From Myoxocephalus aenaeus (lineage: Eukaryota > Chordata > Actinopteri > Perciformes > Cottidae), in assembly GCA_038501785.1 (NCBI GenBank), contig JBAMJR010000013.1, forward strand, positions 6,101,501 through 6,165,500: a stretch of DNA of 64,000 nt, given 5' to 3'. Under the pieces are notes generated by a model that saw nothing but the letters and a program-made list of their open reading frames with translations, was not told where the DNA came from and made no database searches. Below are positions 51,458-63,159 of the stretch, in pieces. The position numbers and the translations under genes are program-made. Position 1 is the stretch's first letter. The number at the start of each line of letters is the position of its first letter.

Positions 51458-54400
51458 GTAAGTTAACGATGTGTGAGTGAAAACCGAAGTTGTCAGTTGT
51501 AAAAGCACGAAACGTCCGAGAAGCGTGTTGGAACGCGAACGCCACATCAGGCTATTCCTCTAGGCTTCAGGCCAAATTCCTCAGAAGAAAATCTAAAGTT
51601 TGCGGCGCATTGCCGATACACAAACGTACACATGTGTAAACGTTGTTGCACCTTATTTTTCAAAAACAGCAAGAGCTAATTAATTATTCGGCATAGAGCC
51701 AGAACAACAGAAAGTTCTTATTTCAACATAATTCAAACTAGTGCTATAGTTTCAGTCACCGGTCACTGCATTAGACACAGCATGGTTAACTAGCTTACCT
51801 GCGTGCCACGGCGCAAAGCAATTAAATACAGTTGAGAAAAGTGATTTTTGGTGGGTTGTCATTACGCCGAATTGAAGGGGGCCTACATGTGAATGAATAA
51901 AACATTGCAAATTACTTGTCTACGTCGTAAGCGTGCGTCATTAAGAAAGAATGCAGCAAATTGCCAAATTTTGGTCGGTGACAGACAAGTGAAACTTTAT
52001 GCGTATTAACTCACACAAAAATGAAAAAGAGAGAGAGTTTTGCAATGGTAGGTTATGATATTTCCAGACTGCCGTCTCATATAATGTTCAGCATGCAGTT
52101 TATCTAACGCTAATCCTGTTCATCATGTATGGTAATTCTATGTAGAATTGCATCATGTTTGAGGCGCGACCTGCGCAACATCTGACTTTCTCCTCACCTA
52201 ACTTCAACAACATATAACTGTACTTATTGATATTTATACACGTTATATATCTGGTATGTATTTGCGGAAAAGTGTCTTAACTACTAATTGGTCACGGCAC
52301 TGTGATGGCCCCTGGCTGGAGCTCACACTGAGAGTGAGAGAGCGTCTCAGCATTTACAGCACAATTCACATTGTCCTGCAGTTTTAGCATGAAATCCTAG
52401 AGTCTCACTGGTCTACCTCAGTCATTTCAAACGTTTGCCTTTGGTCTGTCCAAACTCTCTTCATCTAAAGGGAATGCTTTATTCTTTGGGGAAATGTATT
52501 TTGTTATCTGCCTGATCTCTTTTAACTCCCAGGCCCAGACAGCCCACCTGGTCTTGGAGGATGGCACCAGGATGAAGGGGTTTTCCTTTGGGCATGATGG
52601 CTCTGTAGCCGGGGAACTCGTCTTCAATACTGGCCTGGTGGGGTAAGGAGATGATATACGTATAAATTGAAAAATGGTGTACTTGAACAAGTCCGATACA
52701 AATACTAAAATATCAACCTTGCTGTTGTTTCAAACTTTTTCCATAAAGACAAAGTTACACTGGAGTTTCTCACTTTAGGGCTATGAGTCAATGACATGAC
52801 AATGTGCTTCGTAATCACTACATCCCAAAAGCCTACTGTTTCTCTGCTTTAGGTATCCTGAAGCCCTGACTGACCCCAGCTACAGAGGTCAGATCCTGAC
52901 CTTGACCTACCCAATTGTGGGAAATTATGGGATTCCCAACACCGAGGAGCTGGACGAGCTGGGCCTTAGAAAAAATTTGGAGTCGGAACGCATTCAGGTA
53001 AGAAAATCAGCGGTGGTTTTAGGGTGTCAGGCTTTGTGGAGGCCTCGGTGCTGCAATGTATTTCTTTTAAATTCCTGCTTTGATCCTGTCTGTCTATTAG
53101 TAATTAGTTGGTCAGTGTGTCACCTTGGTCCAGACTAAAATATATAAGAATTGCCATGATGTATAATCCATGAGGATGAATTTGAATCACTTTGGTGCCT
53201 CTTTTCTCTTCATCTACAGTATCGCCATCAAGTCAACATGTTGGTGTTTTACTAAATACTACCTAGCTGTAATTTAGTTTACATCTTAATTAGAACATGT
53301 TACAGTGGCTTGCTTAAACAATAAACAAAAATGGTTTATATCGTAAGTAGCATTATCATTCTTAGCGCGTTATCATGCTGATGCTAAGATAAAAGCACTG
53401 CTAAGTGCAGCCTCACAGAGCTGCCTGCATATTGTTCTTGTTATAATGGACTCTTTTTGAAAAATGCCAAAACTTTGTTTGGTTTGACCATATTTGAAGG
53501 TTAGTGTTGTGCTTTGGTGTTTCTAGGTATCTGGTCTTCTTGTTCAAGACTACAGTCACGAGTACAGCCATTGGAACTCTGTCAAGTCTTTGGGACAATG
53601 GCTACAAGAAGAGAAGGTTTGGATTCAAATGACCAAGTATCTGTTGTAATCTCAGAGAGGAGAGTAGGACTCTGCAGATTTACAAAATGTACTTTCCCTT
53701 TTAAAGGTTCCTGCGCTGTTTGGAATAGACACCAGAATGCTGACAAAGATCATCAGAGATAAGGTACTGTAAACATAAAGGTGGGAACTGCACCAACCAT
53801 TCACAAATTCATTGGTTGATCACTCACTGTCATTTTGCTTGTGATCACTCCTCAGGGCACAGCTTTGGGGAAAATTGAATTTGATGGGCAGCCTGTTGAG
53901 ATATTTGACCCCAACCAGAAAAACCTAATAGAAGAAGTCTCAACCAAGGTAACAGCTGCTAACTATTGTATTTAACATCACAAAAGAGCAATTCTTCCCA
54001 AATGGTGTTGATTACTGCTAACCCCTCTTTTCTGTCTCTCGCCGACTACTAGGAAATCAAAGTTTTTGGAAAAGGAAACCCCATAAAAGTGGTGGCTGTT
54101 GATTGCGGTATTAAACATAACATTATTCGCCTGCTGGTTAAGGTGAGAAAAAAATACATATATGTTATTGCTTGTGCATCCTCATTAGTTTACACATAGA
54201 GACATTATGTTTTAATGATGTAGTCCAAAATGGCATCTGCCCAAATATAGAAAAGAACATTCACATGTAGTCTGCAACCTGACATAGAAAACATGTGATG
54301 GTAATGGAAGGTAAAAAAACAAACATCTTTTAGTATTTGTTTTTTTTTATGCTCCATTTAATGGTTTGTTATTTATGGTGTTGATATTAGTTTGTAATTG

Positions 54401-57400
54401 CTTGAAATGGTCAGGAAAATAAGTCTGCAGACTTCTAATGCAGTAGTCTGTTCCCTTGTTTGCCTGTAGATGAGTATCTGGCCGGCTGGACGTTCTCATA
54501 ATACGTTATGGCAATATTGCCTTTTTGAAGATAGTTAGTTGGACAAAATGAGACAATTTGCTTGCCCTAATCGTATAATAATTATAAATGCCAATATTAT
54601 TATTGTTGGAGAACTTTGGAGTCTTGAGACGTTGGTAAACATTTGTTATTTTTAGTGAATGTAACGGAGCATGGGTCACCTCTGTACCACAGTCGGCGCA
54701 TTCATCATGACATGGGTTTATTTGGTGTCATTCATTACAACACATGTAACCTGCTCTGTTTACAACTAGAGGGATGGATTCTGAACTGATGTCAATTTTG
54801 TACAAAACTATCAAGTTATTTTAGGTTACTTCACATTAACTTTTAAGCCATTTAAGCCAGAGGTCAGCAACCTTTCCTATCCAAAGAGCCATTTTGCCAC
54901 CCCATAAAATCTGTCTGGAGCTGCAAAAGCTATTTGATATCACAGCTTATAAAGTTTTATATATTGTAATATTATATATACAAAAATTATAGTTTGTTGT
55001 ATTTTGGAAATTATAGAACAAGAATAAAGACAATTCTTGACATTGTGTTGCTATTTTACCTGTTATAACAATTAAACTCTTATGAAGAGGAGGAAAACAA
55101 ATAGTCATGTGTCGGCCTACATTGAGGTCAATTAAAAACACAACTATGCCGATCTTGAGTCCTATCTATATTTGTGTCTCATGTAGTAGAGTTTTCGCCC
55201 TGTAATCACAAGATAGTAGGTTTGGTCCCTGTCCTCCTCACGTGAGGTTTCCATTTTAAAACACATATCTTTTGCTACGTTTACACTGAGCGTCCTCACT
55301 ACGCCGGACTTTTATAGCACCGCAAACGGAGGAGGACAAATCCGTTTTTACTAGCGGACGCCTCACTATCTCATGAGCTGCCACACAACTAGCAGCAGTA
55401 GTTGAGTTTGGAGACTTGATCCACTTTGTGAAAGTATATTTACTTTGCTCATTTTGCTGCAGCAGTTAAGAAATCGCTCTTCTCTGCCCCTCTGCAAATG
55501 CTGTGTGCTTGTTCTGGAAGAGTCTTTCAACATTAAATGTTTTGTTTGATAATTTCTCGCCACATATCAAGCAGACAGGTCAGCCAACATCGTTGGCAGT
55601 GAAAGCAAATGTTAAAACATTTTTTTTATTTTCAGTGACCCAATATCACCTCAAACTCCCTTTTGAGTTCCCTTTTGAAAGATTTTCCACTTGGCAAAAA
55701 AGAAAAGCCTCGGGTTGCCGACCCCTGATTTAAGCAATATCATAAGATTACATAATATAGTATCTCTCTATATTCTATATGTCTCTCTGTGCAGAGGGGT
55801 GCAGAGGTCCACCTCGTACCGTGGGATCATGATTTGCAGAGTCTAGACTACGACGGGCTCTTCATCTCCAATGGACCAGGAGATCCGTCTCTGGCCAAGA
55901 CACTCATCGACAATGTCCGCAAGGTAGAAAATCATGCCGTTTTGATTGTTTGTGCAACATTTGAGTTTTAATCAGTGCTTTTCTTTCATGACCGATTGAC
56001 TATATTTATATCATGATCTACCTTCATAAATATTATTTGTATGTGTTTTGTCCTGTGAAGGTGCTGGAGAGTGATCGTCCCCAGCCAGTGTTTGGGATCT
56101 GTATGGGCAACCAGATCACTGCTCTGGCTGCAGGAGCTCAGTCATATAAGCTACCTATGGGCAACAGGTGAACTCTTTTGTGTTACCGCCACCAGTTGTT
56201 CAGCGGAATAGTTTGACACCATTCATAGGACTGTGTAGCCTGTCGCCTGTGTGGATCCACGTGTGCGTGCACAGGGTGATGAAAAATAATATTGTGCTTT
56301 CGCCCTGTTTGTGGTTCCCCAGAGGCCAGAACCAGCCGGTGGTGAATGTGATGACGGGCCAGGCCTTCATTACGGCGCAGAACCACGGCTACGGCATAGA
56401 CAGCAAGTCGCTGCCCCCAGGGTGGAGCCCTCTCTTCACCAACGCCAATGATGGCACCAATGAGGTTGATTTCATTCTGTGTCAAAGTCTGTTTCTCAGA
56501 CAACATGGCATTTTGGTATTTTTGTTCTGTCTCTTTCGAGATAAGAAAAGCACCTGATTCTCCTACAGACCAAATGTAGTCAAGCAAATAAGATATGCCT
56601 ATGGTAGACCACAAAGTCTACACACATTAGTTTACTCAATAACATTTTCCAAAAATAGACTCAACGGTTTCAGAAATGCAAACAAATTAAATACAGAATA
56701 CCGTTGGCTTGATTTTTGTTTTCTAATATCAAATCTGCATGTTTTTCAGGGCATCATGCACAAAACTAAGCCTATTTTCACGGCCCAGTTCCACCCAGAG
56801 GCTAAAGGCGGTCCCACCGACACAGAGGTAATTAAAGACTTTTATAGTGCTGCATAAACTACCTGAATGCTATACTAGAATGAAGTAATGGTATCTTTAC
56901 AGAATGCTACTCAAGTAGAAATTGAAGTCGTCCATTGACACGGGACTTGTGTAAAAGACCAAAGCAGAACTGAGGTGGCTTTGTGACGGTCATTTGCTTC
57001 TATGTATATTGTACAGTATGTAAACCAGACATGGTGCTAAAAAAAGAACAGAATTTTTAAGCAGTTACTACATTACATCTCTTTCAATGGAAGATGTAAT
57101 CATGTGTGGTGCCTCACATTTAACTTCACCAGAGCCACAGGTGCCTGTCCCTTTCCCGACAATAAGGCGTTGATGATTCTGTGCTACAGTTCTTGTCTCC
57201 CACATGACAGGCACGAACTGTAGTTCAAGTCACTGGTCAAAGTATGTTGTAACCTCTGTCATATTAAGGCAGAATAATAAGACCTGTCCTCTCTACCATA
57301 ACATGCAGTTGACAGCTCTGCTGGAGATTTCTTGCTCCTCCTGGGTTTTTCTTTTGGGGGGGTATCACAAAAATCATCTTGCACTGTGCCCATGACAAAT

Positions 57401-60400
57401 ATTGTATTCCCTTGACTGTCAGGAAGAGCAATATTTGTTTATAACTATTGACTTCTTTTACCTTCTGCATAACCCAAAAAGTGTCAATTTGCCTGACTAT
57501 CAACAAATAGTCGCAGTCTGTGCAATTAGCACAAATTATCACAGCTGATTGATTTCATCTTTACGTGTAAATGCATTGTAACAGATTTAACATGTAACTA
57601 CTTCCATTGTCCAGCTGGTGTCATATCTTTGTAGTCTGAAACAAAGCACTTACTGATTTATCATTGGTGGGCTAAGGAAATAAAGTAAAAAGATGTATAT
57701 GTAGTATATATTGGCTCTATAAAGTAGTAAAAAATGTTTTTCAATACCAGTGTGAGGGTAACAAATACTGAAACCTAGGCTCCTACTAATGCTATTAGTA
57801 TATGACTCAAACGATGGTTTCATTGGTATTTTTCTTTGTGTCTACAGTTCCTCTTTGACGTCTTCATGTCTCTGATCCAGAAAGGAAAAGACGGCAATAT
57901 AGTTTCAGTCATGCCTAAGGCACCACCCATTCCTCCTAGAGCTCAGGTAAAGAACTGTATATCAAACATGTTCAGCATGTTTACCTTTATGAACAGCATG
58001 GTATTTTAGGTGTGTAGGGGTAGAAGGTTATTAAATAATGTATCAAATAGCTTGCTTTTCAATAAAATACCAGGATTTTTTATTTTTAGAGCATTTCTAG
58101 TTGTATACCATAATGATCTATAGTGAACAATGATAAGAAATTGACATCTGGGTCAGTGCTGTCTATTTGTGTAACTGCAGGTGTCAAAGGTGCTCGTACT
58201 GGGTTCTGGTGGTCTGTCTATTGGTCAGGCTGGAGAGTTTGACTACTCTGGATCTCAGGCCATCAAGGCCATGAAGGTAAGAGATAACAAGTGTTGTTAA
58301 TCTGTTGCTGAAATGTTTAAAAAAGTACTATACTATTTACTCCTCTTTTGAGTAACATTTACAAATGACAGTACCCAGCTGTTTTAGGAAATAACAAAAA
58401 AAGAAAAAATCCAACAATGACGAAGAAGCTTTCTGCTATGTGACACTGTTTGTATCTGGCAGGAGCAGGTTTTATTATTTAAGTAAAACAAGTATCATTT
58501 ATTGATATTAATACAATTATTGATAGGATTATTTAAATATATTAATAATAACAGTAGCTGAATTAAACACAACTGCAGTGAGCAACTCAGCAGTGTGGAC
58601 CAGCACTATTACAGCAGCTACAAGCACAACAGTTACACAGCACTGAATGGGACTCAGCGGCCTGTAAAATACACAATAACAGTAAAGACAAACAAACAAG
58701 ATGACCAAAAAACACGATGACCTAACTCTGCCCAGATAATAGTGGACAGTGACATGCTTTGCGCGGGTTAAGTGACAGACTGGTCTTCGAATGGCAGCGG
58801 GCCAAACAGCAAACGGTGACTTGAATAGGAAGAGAGTGGGGCTTAGTTGTTCTCTGAAGACGAATCTTCCTTCTGCAGGTTAAAGTGGAAGAGTATGGGG
58901 CGAGTTGTACGCCTCTCCTTCAGAATCCGAGTGTGAGACTGACAAAAACAGACTGTTGCTCATCCAGCAAGACGAGGAGACTGTTACCTAGGTTGTTACC
59001 TTCTTCAGCATTGGCACATAGTGAAGGTGTGCGCCGGTCTTTACAGCCTTGGTGAAGTCCTGGCCGTGTCACAGGGGGGTACATCCCAAGTCTCTAAATT
59101 GTCGTTTCCTCGATCCTCGATTGAACCGGAAGTGGTTCTGCGGCGCCATCTTGGCGGCCGTACCAAAGCTCTTATTCTGCTCTGAGGATCGAGGAGCAAG
59201 GAGCGAGGAGGGATCGAGGAGGAGCCATGATCGAGGAGCCCCGAGAGCGAGCTTCCAGGAAGTCTTTTAAAGCTGGACACGCCCCCTCACTGTTAATCTG
59301 TTATGTGATTGGATGCTGCAGCTGAGCGGACTGATCGCTGGAGTTTCATACCAGAGTGAAGACTATCACAGATTAAACTTAAGCTATATATTAGATTTGT
59401 TTTCTGATTTACCATCTAGTTAAAACACTTTTTGCATGTATCTTTCATTCAGTCACGTGAGGCGGATCGTTCCTGACGTCGTTTTTGATGAGTTATTTCA
59501 TTTAAGTTTAACCTGAAACATTGAGCCTAAAAAAATAATTCCAGTGTTGAAGAGAAACCATAATCATATTGTGGGTTATTTTATAATGATGTCACAATCA
59601 GAATAAAATAAAAAAAACTAACGTAAATAATTAATAAATAAGACGTATTCCACCGGTAGAAATCGATCCTGCGCGTATAAGCAGGACACAGAACACAGTA
59701 TAAAAATACTCATTGCAGTTTGTTATTATTGTATTAATTAATATAAGTAGTAGTTTAACACCATCAACTGAAAACATTATACGATCATTTATTATCAATA
59801 TTTTAAGTGCATTTTTATTGGAATGTTCGTTTAAAAACTGTCCGGAGCAGAAAACGACTCCATTACACTGATGTTTACGGACACAAACTCTGTCATAAGT
59901 CTCTCCAGCTGTTACAGCGACTGACAGCTGATCACAGCTGATCCAGCGCAGTCATCATAAACCGACGTCGCTTCACGTGACGCTTCAGAGGAAAGGACGT
60001 CTCATGTCTCTTAAAACATATTTCCTCGCGTCTTCTCTCCGCGCTTGGTTTCCTTGCGTCTCTCCATGCATCCCTGGTGGGAGGGACTAAGACGCAAGGA
60101 AAGGACGCAAGTGAGGGAAACGGGGATGCAATTTAGAGACTTGGATGTACCCAGGGACTCCCTGGTGTTCCCGTGGGTTTCGTCCAATGAGGCACTAGTG
60201 TTGTGCTTTGAACCAAATCTCTTTTTAACGCTTGATGGGTGGGTGGGCAAGGTTCCACAGTTTTTTTTTTTTTTTTTAGGCCTCTCTCTTTGTTTCCCCA
60301 ACATGGTGAAGTCCCAACAACACTGACGGATGTGTTTGTTGGGATGTGTCTGCCAAGACTGAACTGAACTGATTGTTGGTTTTGGTCTTTTCATAGAAGT

Positions 60401-63159
60401 TGTGGAGAATTACAAAAATAAATTGTCACATTTAGAGCAGACTTTTTTTTTTGAATACCTTCAGAAGACATTTAATAAATAAAGATCTTTGAATTATATA
60501 GTGTGCATACTGTATGATGCCCATTCTAGACCTGTGAAATTAATAGGCTATTTTCACGGAGGGCTTTTGACATGTCATAGAATTCTATTTAGCTGCTTTG
60601 TTGGCTCACTGTCATAGCTTACTGGGACACTTGAATAGAACAGTGCAATCATGAAAGTTATTAGTAACACCTGTGCTTTCTCTACCCTGTCAAGTCAAAA
60701 TATCTGCTGTGTAAACAGCCTACCGTCGATAGTTGTATTTTAACAACAAAAAATAAATGCCGGACTGAAAAAGATGGTCTAATCATCTCTCTCTGTTTTT
60801 CTTTATATATATATCACATATTACAACCATAATCTATATATATATAAAAATAAATAAATAATTAACCAACCTTGTGGACATGTTTTAGGAAGAAAACCTG
60901 AAGACGGTGCTCATGAACCCAAACATAGCCTCCGTTCAGACCAATGAAGTGGGCACCAAGCAGGCCGACTCGGTCTACTTCTTGCCTGTCACTCCAGAGT
61001 TTGTAACTGAAGTCATCAAGATTGAGCGTCCAGACGGCATCCTGCTCTCCATGGGTGGACAGACTGCACTCAACTGCGGTGAGATGTTTGCAACTGTTTG
61101 CGGCAAAGTCTAGTGGACTTCTGTTCAATGCACTTACACTGACTTGGGAGGAAATAACTTGCACACCGAAGATAGGTGAAGCTCATGTTACTGTGGGGCT
61201 CTTAGGCTGGGTTGCGCCGACAGGGAAGAAGTTCTACCCCGATTGAATCATGGTTTAACTTTAAAAAATGTTTTGCTCCAAACTTTAAATCGAGCTTTAA
61301 ACTCCAATTCAGAATGTGATCGAGTCCTAATTTCAAACTTACACTTGAGGAGGTTCAACTTTTGAAATGGCTGCCTTTTTTTTAGATGGATTGAGCAGAA
61401 TAATCAAGCTCCTTGAAGTAAGTTAAGAGACAGACTCCACTCGATTAAGTTTTATGATGCTGCTGCTGAATTTCTGTCACTATACCTATTCAGCAAGAAA
61501 ACTGTCATAGAGATGAACAGGAAGATTGGATCTCCATATTGATTAAACTCTATTTAATTTTGGTTTGAACTTGTATTTACATAACAAATATTAGTTTTTA
61601 ATTATACAAGAGCGCTCTGCTTAATTTTTCATTTGGATTTACTCATTTTAAACATAGTTTAGCTAAACTCTGTTTAGAACTTATCTTTTAATAAATTAAT
61701 CCTGGTTAGTGTAACCCAGCCTAAGGATAGACAAATACACTAAATGGCATAGGCAATGCTCAGAAAGACTTTTCCACTTTTCAACTAACTTGAGTTTCTG
61801 GTTGAGTCTATACTTTTTATATTTGGATTGGTGTCTTGTGCTGTGTTCAGGAGTTGAGCTGTTCCAGAGTGGTGTCCTGGAGCAGTACGGGGTGAAGGTG
61901 CTAGGAACCCCAGTGGAGTCCATCATGGCCACAGAGGACAGACAGCTTTTTTCTGACAAACTGATAGAGATTAATGAGAAGATTGCACCCAGTTTTGCTG
62001 TGGCGTCAGTAAGGATCAAAACAAATAAGTTCATTTTGTAAGAAACATGTTGTATACATTTTGCATGTATTCTCTATTTGTTTGTGTGTTAACCAACTGT
62101 TGTTTTCACTTTTGTGCATCCCTCTCGAAAAGTAACTGATTAAAAATATACCTGTCAAAAACTACCATAAAATAATTACTTCCCAATTAAATCTTGTATC
62201 CAACTTCAGTCCTGGAACACAAACTCTGAAATATTTTCTAGATTCTATGGGGATTTTTTTTATGTCACAGTATGTTATGTCAATGATGATTTGACATAAC
62301 ATTTTATTTTATTTTTCGTCTATAACTCCCACTTGATACCTAGGAGGACCAAAATGTCCCCTTCCTAAAACTGCGATATAAATACTGTATTATAATATGC
62401 ATTGCATCAAAAGCTTCAGTGCTCCATAATATAGCAACACTCCCTCGAGTGGAAACCAGGAAAAAAAGCGTAGATATGCCTCCCTACAAATTTATAGCCA
62501 GAAAGCCTCATATACTATAATGCATGATGTTATGCTGTAATGATGTGGTATAAAAATTGTGTTTTTAATGGGTCTTAGAATGGTTCCTTTTTCTCCTTAA
62601 GGACCTGAGTGCCTGTATTTTGGCAACACAGTTTATTTTAGACTTATTATAGGAGCTGTGGCTGAACTTCGAAAATTTGAAAAAGCATTTATATAGCACA
62701 TTTCCGCAACAAGCCAGTTCAAACCGCTTTACATAAACATCCAAGACATTTAAATTAATTAAACGGTCCTCTAAGAGCCAAGAGAATATAAAATGAAAAA
62801 GAGCTACCGGTAAATAGAATAAGACAAGAAAATGACCATGCAGTGTAAGAAATAATTTAATAAAAGGCAGCGGCAAACTGTAAAGTCTTCAGACTTGATT
62901 TAAAAAATGGTCAAAACATCAAACAAGGTCAAAATGGTTAAATTAAAAAGCCAAAAAATGCCCCTCAGGATGCACACGGTTTAAGTGTTATTATGGGAAA
63001 TACAGTATAATATATGTGCGTATCTTTCAGGTATCCGATGCCTTGAAAGCGGCAAAGGAGATCGGTTACCCAGTGATGTTACGGTCGGCCTATGCCCTTG
63101 GTGGTCTTGGATCTGGTCTGTGTGCCAACAAAGAGAAGCTGGAGGAAACTGCACACCAG
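51332..63159 (+). CDS. cps1: CPS1, mitochondrial carbamoyl-phosphate synthetase, glutamine-type (CPSase III), 3' partial
   Basis: The enzyme makes carbamoyl phosphate for the urea cycle in the mitochondrial matrix. Sixteen exons: 51332-51457, 52533-52642, 52853-52997, 53527-53616, 53707-53763, 53856-53948, 54053-54142, 55795-55923, 56061-56167, 56323-56464, 56750-56827, 57848-57946, 58181-58276, 60889-61078, 61851-62008, 63031-63159. They total 1839 nt, 613 codons, with every junction in phase. Residues 1 to about 42 are a presequence rich in basic residues. The amidotransferase subunit follows, with oxyanion-loop FISNGPGDPS, nucleophile Cys294 in FGICMGNQ, and His378/Glu380 in QFHPE. The ATP-grasp half begins about residue 430 (LGSGGLSIGQAGEFDYSGSQ). 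Mammalian CPS1 has Ser at position 294 and uses free ammonia; Cys predicts glutamine use. The cytosolic CAD enzyme is excluded by the presequence and the CPS1-like text. Confidence 0.96.
52533..52642 (+). CDS. cps1: CPS1 exon 2
   Basis: 110 nt, phase 0 to 2: AQTAHLVLEDGTRMKGFSFG, HDGSVAGELVFNTGLVG. Start of the small-subunit-like N-terminal domain. Confidence 0.95.
52853..52997 (+). CDS. cps1: CPS1 exon 3
   Basis: 145 nt: YPEALTDPSYRGQILTLTYP, IVGNYGIPNTEELDELGLRK, NLESERIQ. Donor CAG|GTAAGA. Confidence 0.95.
53527..53616 (+). CDS. cps1: CPS1 exon 4
   Basis: 30 codons: VSGLLVQDYSHEYSHWNSVK, SLGQWLQEEK. Acceptor GTTTCTAG, donor AAG|GTTTGG. Confidence 0.95.
53707..53763 (+). CDS. cps1: CPS1 exon 5
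   Basis: 19 codons: VPALFGIDTRMLTKIIRDK. Donor AAG|GTACTG. Confidence 0.95.
53856..53948 (+). CDS. cps1: CPS1 exon 6
   Basis: 31 codons: GTALGKIEFDGQPVEIFDPN, QKNLIEEVSTK. Confidence 0.95.
54053..54142 (+). CDS. cps1: CPS1 exon 7: start of the amidotransferase domain
   Basis: 30 codons: EIKVFGKGNPIKVVAVDCGI, KHNIIRLLVK. VVAVDCGIK is the first strand of the class I glutaminase fold. Confidence 0.95.
54858..55727. mobile_element. Non-autonomous hAT transposon (870 bp) with exact 8-bp target-site duplication
   Basis: The left end is CAGAGGTCAGCAACCTTTCC. The right end, reverse-complemented, is CAGGGGTCGGCAACCCGAGG. ATTTAAGC flanks it at 54850-54857 and again at 55728-55735. An 8-bp duplication with CAG...CTG ends is the hAT signature. 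No intact transposase remains; faint coding-like remnants may exist around 55490-55620. Confidence 0.9.
55174..55262 (+). mobile_element. tRNA-derived SINE head inside the hAT element
   Basis: GTGTCTCATGTAGTAGAGTT is A-box-like and GATAGTAGGTTTGGTCCCTG is B-box-like, with GCCCTGTAATCACAAG between them, the layout of a tRNA-derived SINE promoter. It is degenerate and probably inactive. The downstream end is unclear. Confidence 0.5.
55795..55923 (+). CDS. cps1: CPS1 exon 8: oxyanion-loop region
   Basis: 43 codons: RGAEVHLVPWDHDLQSLDYD, GLFISNGPGDPSLAKTLIDN, VRK. SNGPGDP is the canonical glutaminase oxyanion strand; human CPS1 has AGGPGNP there. Confidence 0.96.
56061..56167 (+). CDS. cps1: CPS1 exon 9: catalytic cysteine
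   Basis: 107 nt: VLESDRPQPVFGICMGNQIT, ALAAGAQSYKLPMGN. Cys294 (codon TGT at 56100-56102) is the glutaminase nucleophile. Confidence 0.97.
56323..56464 (+). CDS. cps1: CPS1 exon 10
   Basis: 142 nt: RGQNQPVVNVMTGQAFITAQ, NHGYGIDSKSLPPGWSPLFT, NANDGTNE. Donor GAG|GTTGAT. Confidence 0.95.
56465..56749. other. cps1: CPS1 intron 10
   Basis: No element seen. Confidence 0.6.
56750..56827 (+). CDS. cps1: CPS1 exon 11: catalytic His/Glu
   Basis: 26 codons: GIMHKTKPIFTAQFHPEAKG, GPTDTE. His378 and Glu380 of QFHPE complete the glutaminase triad. Confidence 0.96.
56828..57847. other. cps1: CPS1 intron 11
   Basis: No exon or repeat recognised. Confidence 0.55.
57848..57946 (+). CDS. cps1: CPS1 exon 12: linker between amidotransferase and synthetase
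   Basis: 33 codons: FLFDVFMSLIQKGKDGNIVS, VMPKAPPIPPRAQ. Confidence 0.94.
58181..58276 (+). CDS. cps1: CPS1 exon 13: start of the synthetase half
   Basis: 32 codons: VSKVLVLGSGGLSIGQAGEF, DYSGSQAIKAMK. The glycine-rich GSGGLSIGQAGEFDYSGSQA segment is the conserved start of the ammonium/carbamate-forming domain. Confidence 0.96.
58277..60888. other. cps1: CPS1 intron 13
   Basis: A 2.6-kb intron holding the inverted-repeat element at 59077-60152. The open frames inside are short and unconvincing. Confidence 0.65.
59077..60152. mobile_element. Unclassified non-autonomous DNA transposon (1076 bp) with inverted ends and internal hairpins
   Basis: The left end reads GGGTACATCCCAAGTCTCTA and the right end, reverse-complemented, GGGTACATCCAAGTCTCTAA. 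They agree over about 22 bases with one extra C. AGGG flanks both ends (59073-59076 and 60153-60156), a possible 4-bp target-site duplication. Just inside each end is a perfect 12-bp stem: 59107-59118 with 59184-59195, and 60049-60060 with 60091-60102. No transposase frame is present. The superfamily is unknown to me. Confidence 0.72.
60889..61078 (+). CDS. cps1: CPS1 exon 14
   Basis: 190 nt, phase 0 to 1: EENLKTVLMNPNIASVQTNE, VGTKQADSVYFLPVTPEFVT, EVIKIERPDGILLSMGGQTA, LNC(G). Acceptor CATGTTTTAG. Confidence 0.96.
61079..61850. other. cps1: CPS1 intron 14
   Basis: A/T-rich; nothing recognised. Confidence 0.55.
61851..62008 (+). CDS. cps1: CPS1 exon 15
   Basis: 158 nt, phase 1 to 0: GVELFQSGVLEQYGVKVLGT, PVESIMATEDRQLFSDKLIE, INEKIAPSFAVAS. 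Donor TCA|GTAAGG. Confidence 0.96.
62009..63030. other. cps1: CPS1 intron 15
   Basis: Contains the repeat fragment at about 62660-62905; otherwise nothing seen. Confidence 0.55.
62660..62905. repeat. Teleost interspersed repeat fragment
   Basis: Phrases such as GCATTTATATAGCACATTTC, CAGTTCAAACCGCTTTACAT, AGGCAGCGGCAAACTGTAAA and GTCTTCAGACTTGATTTAAA recur in this order in fish interspersed repeats as I remember them. The family was not determined. Confidence 0.45.
63031..63159 (+). CDS. cps1: CPS1 exon 16: ATP-binding loop of the first ATP-grasp domain
   Basis: 43 codons: VSDALKAAKEIGYPVMLRSA, YALGGLGSGLCANKEKLEET, AHQ. RSAYALGGLGSG is the nucleotide-binding loop. Donor CAG|GTCAGA leads into the intron that runs off the window. 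Confidence 0.96.

Larger units (their letters stand above)
54143..55794. other. cps1: CPS1 intron 7
   Basis: Carries the hAT element described separately; otherwise A/T-rich with no exon. Confidence 0.7.

Noticed and set aside
51347..51547. Minus frame overlapping CPS1 exon 1
   Set aside because: Antisense shadow; the + strand exon is supported by sequence, donor and phase.
55174..55262. Functional tRNA gene
   Set aside because: Degenerate boxes within a transposon, with no acceptor stem.
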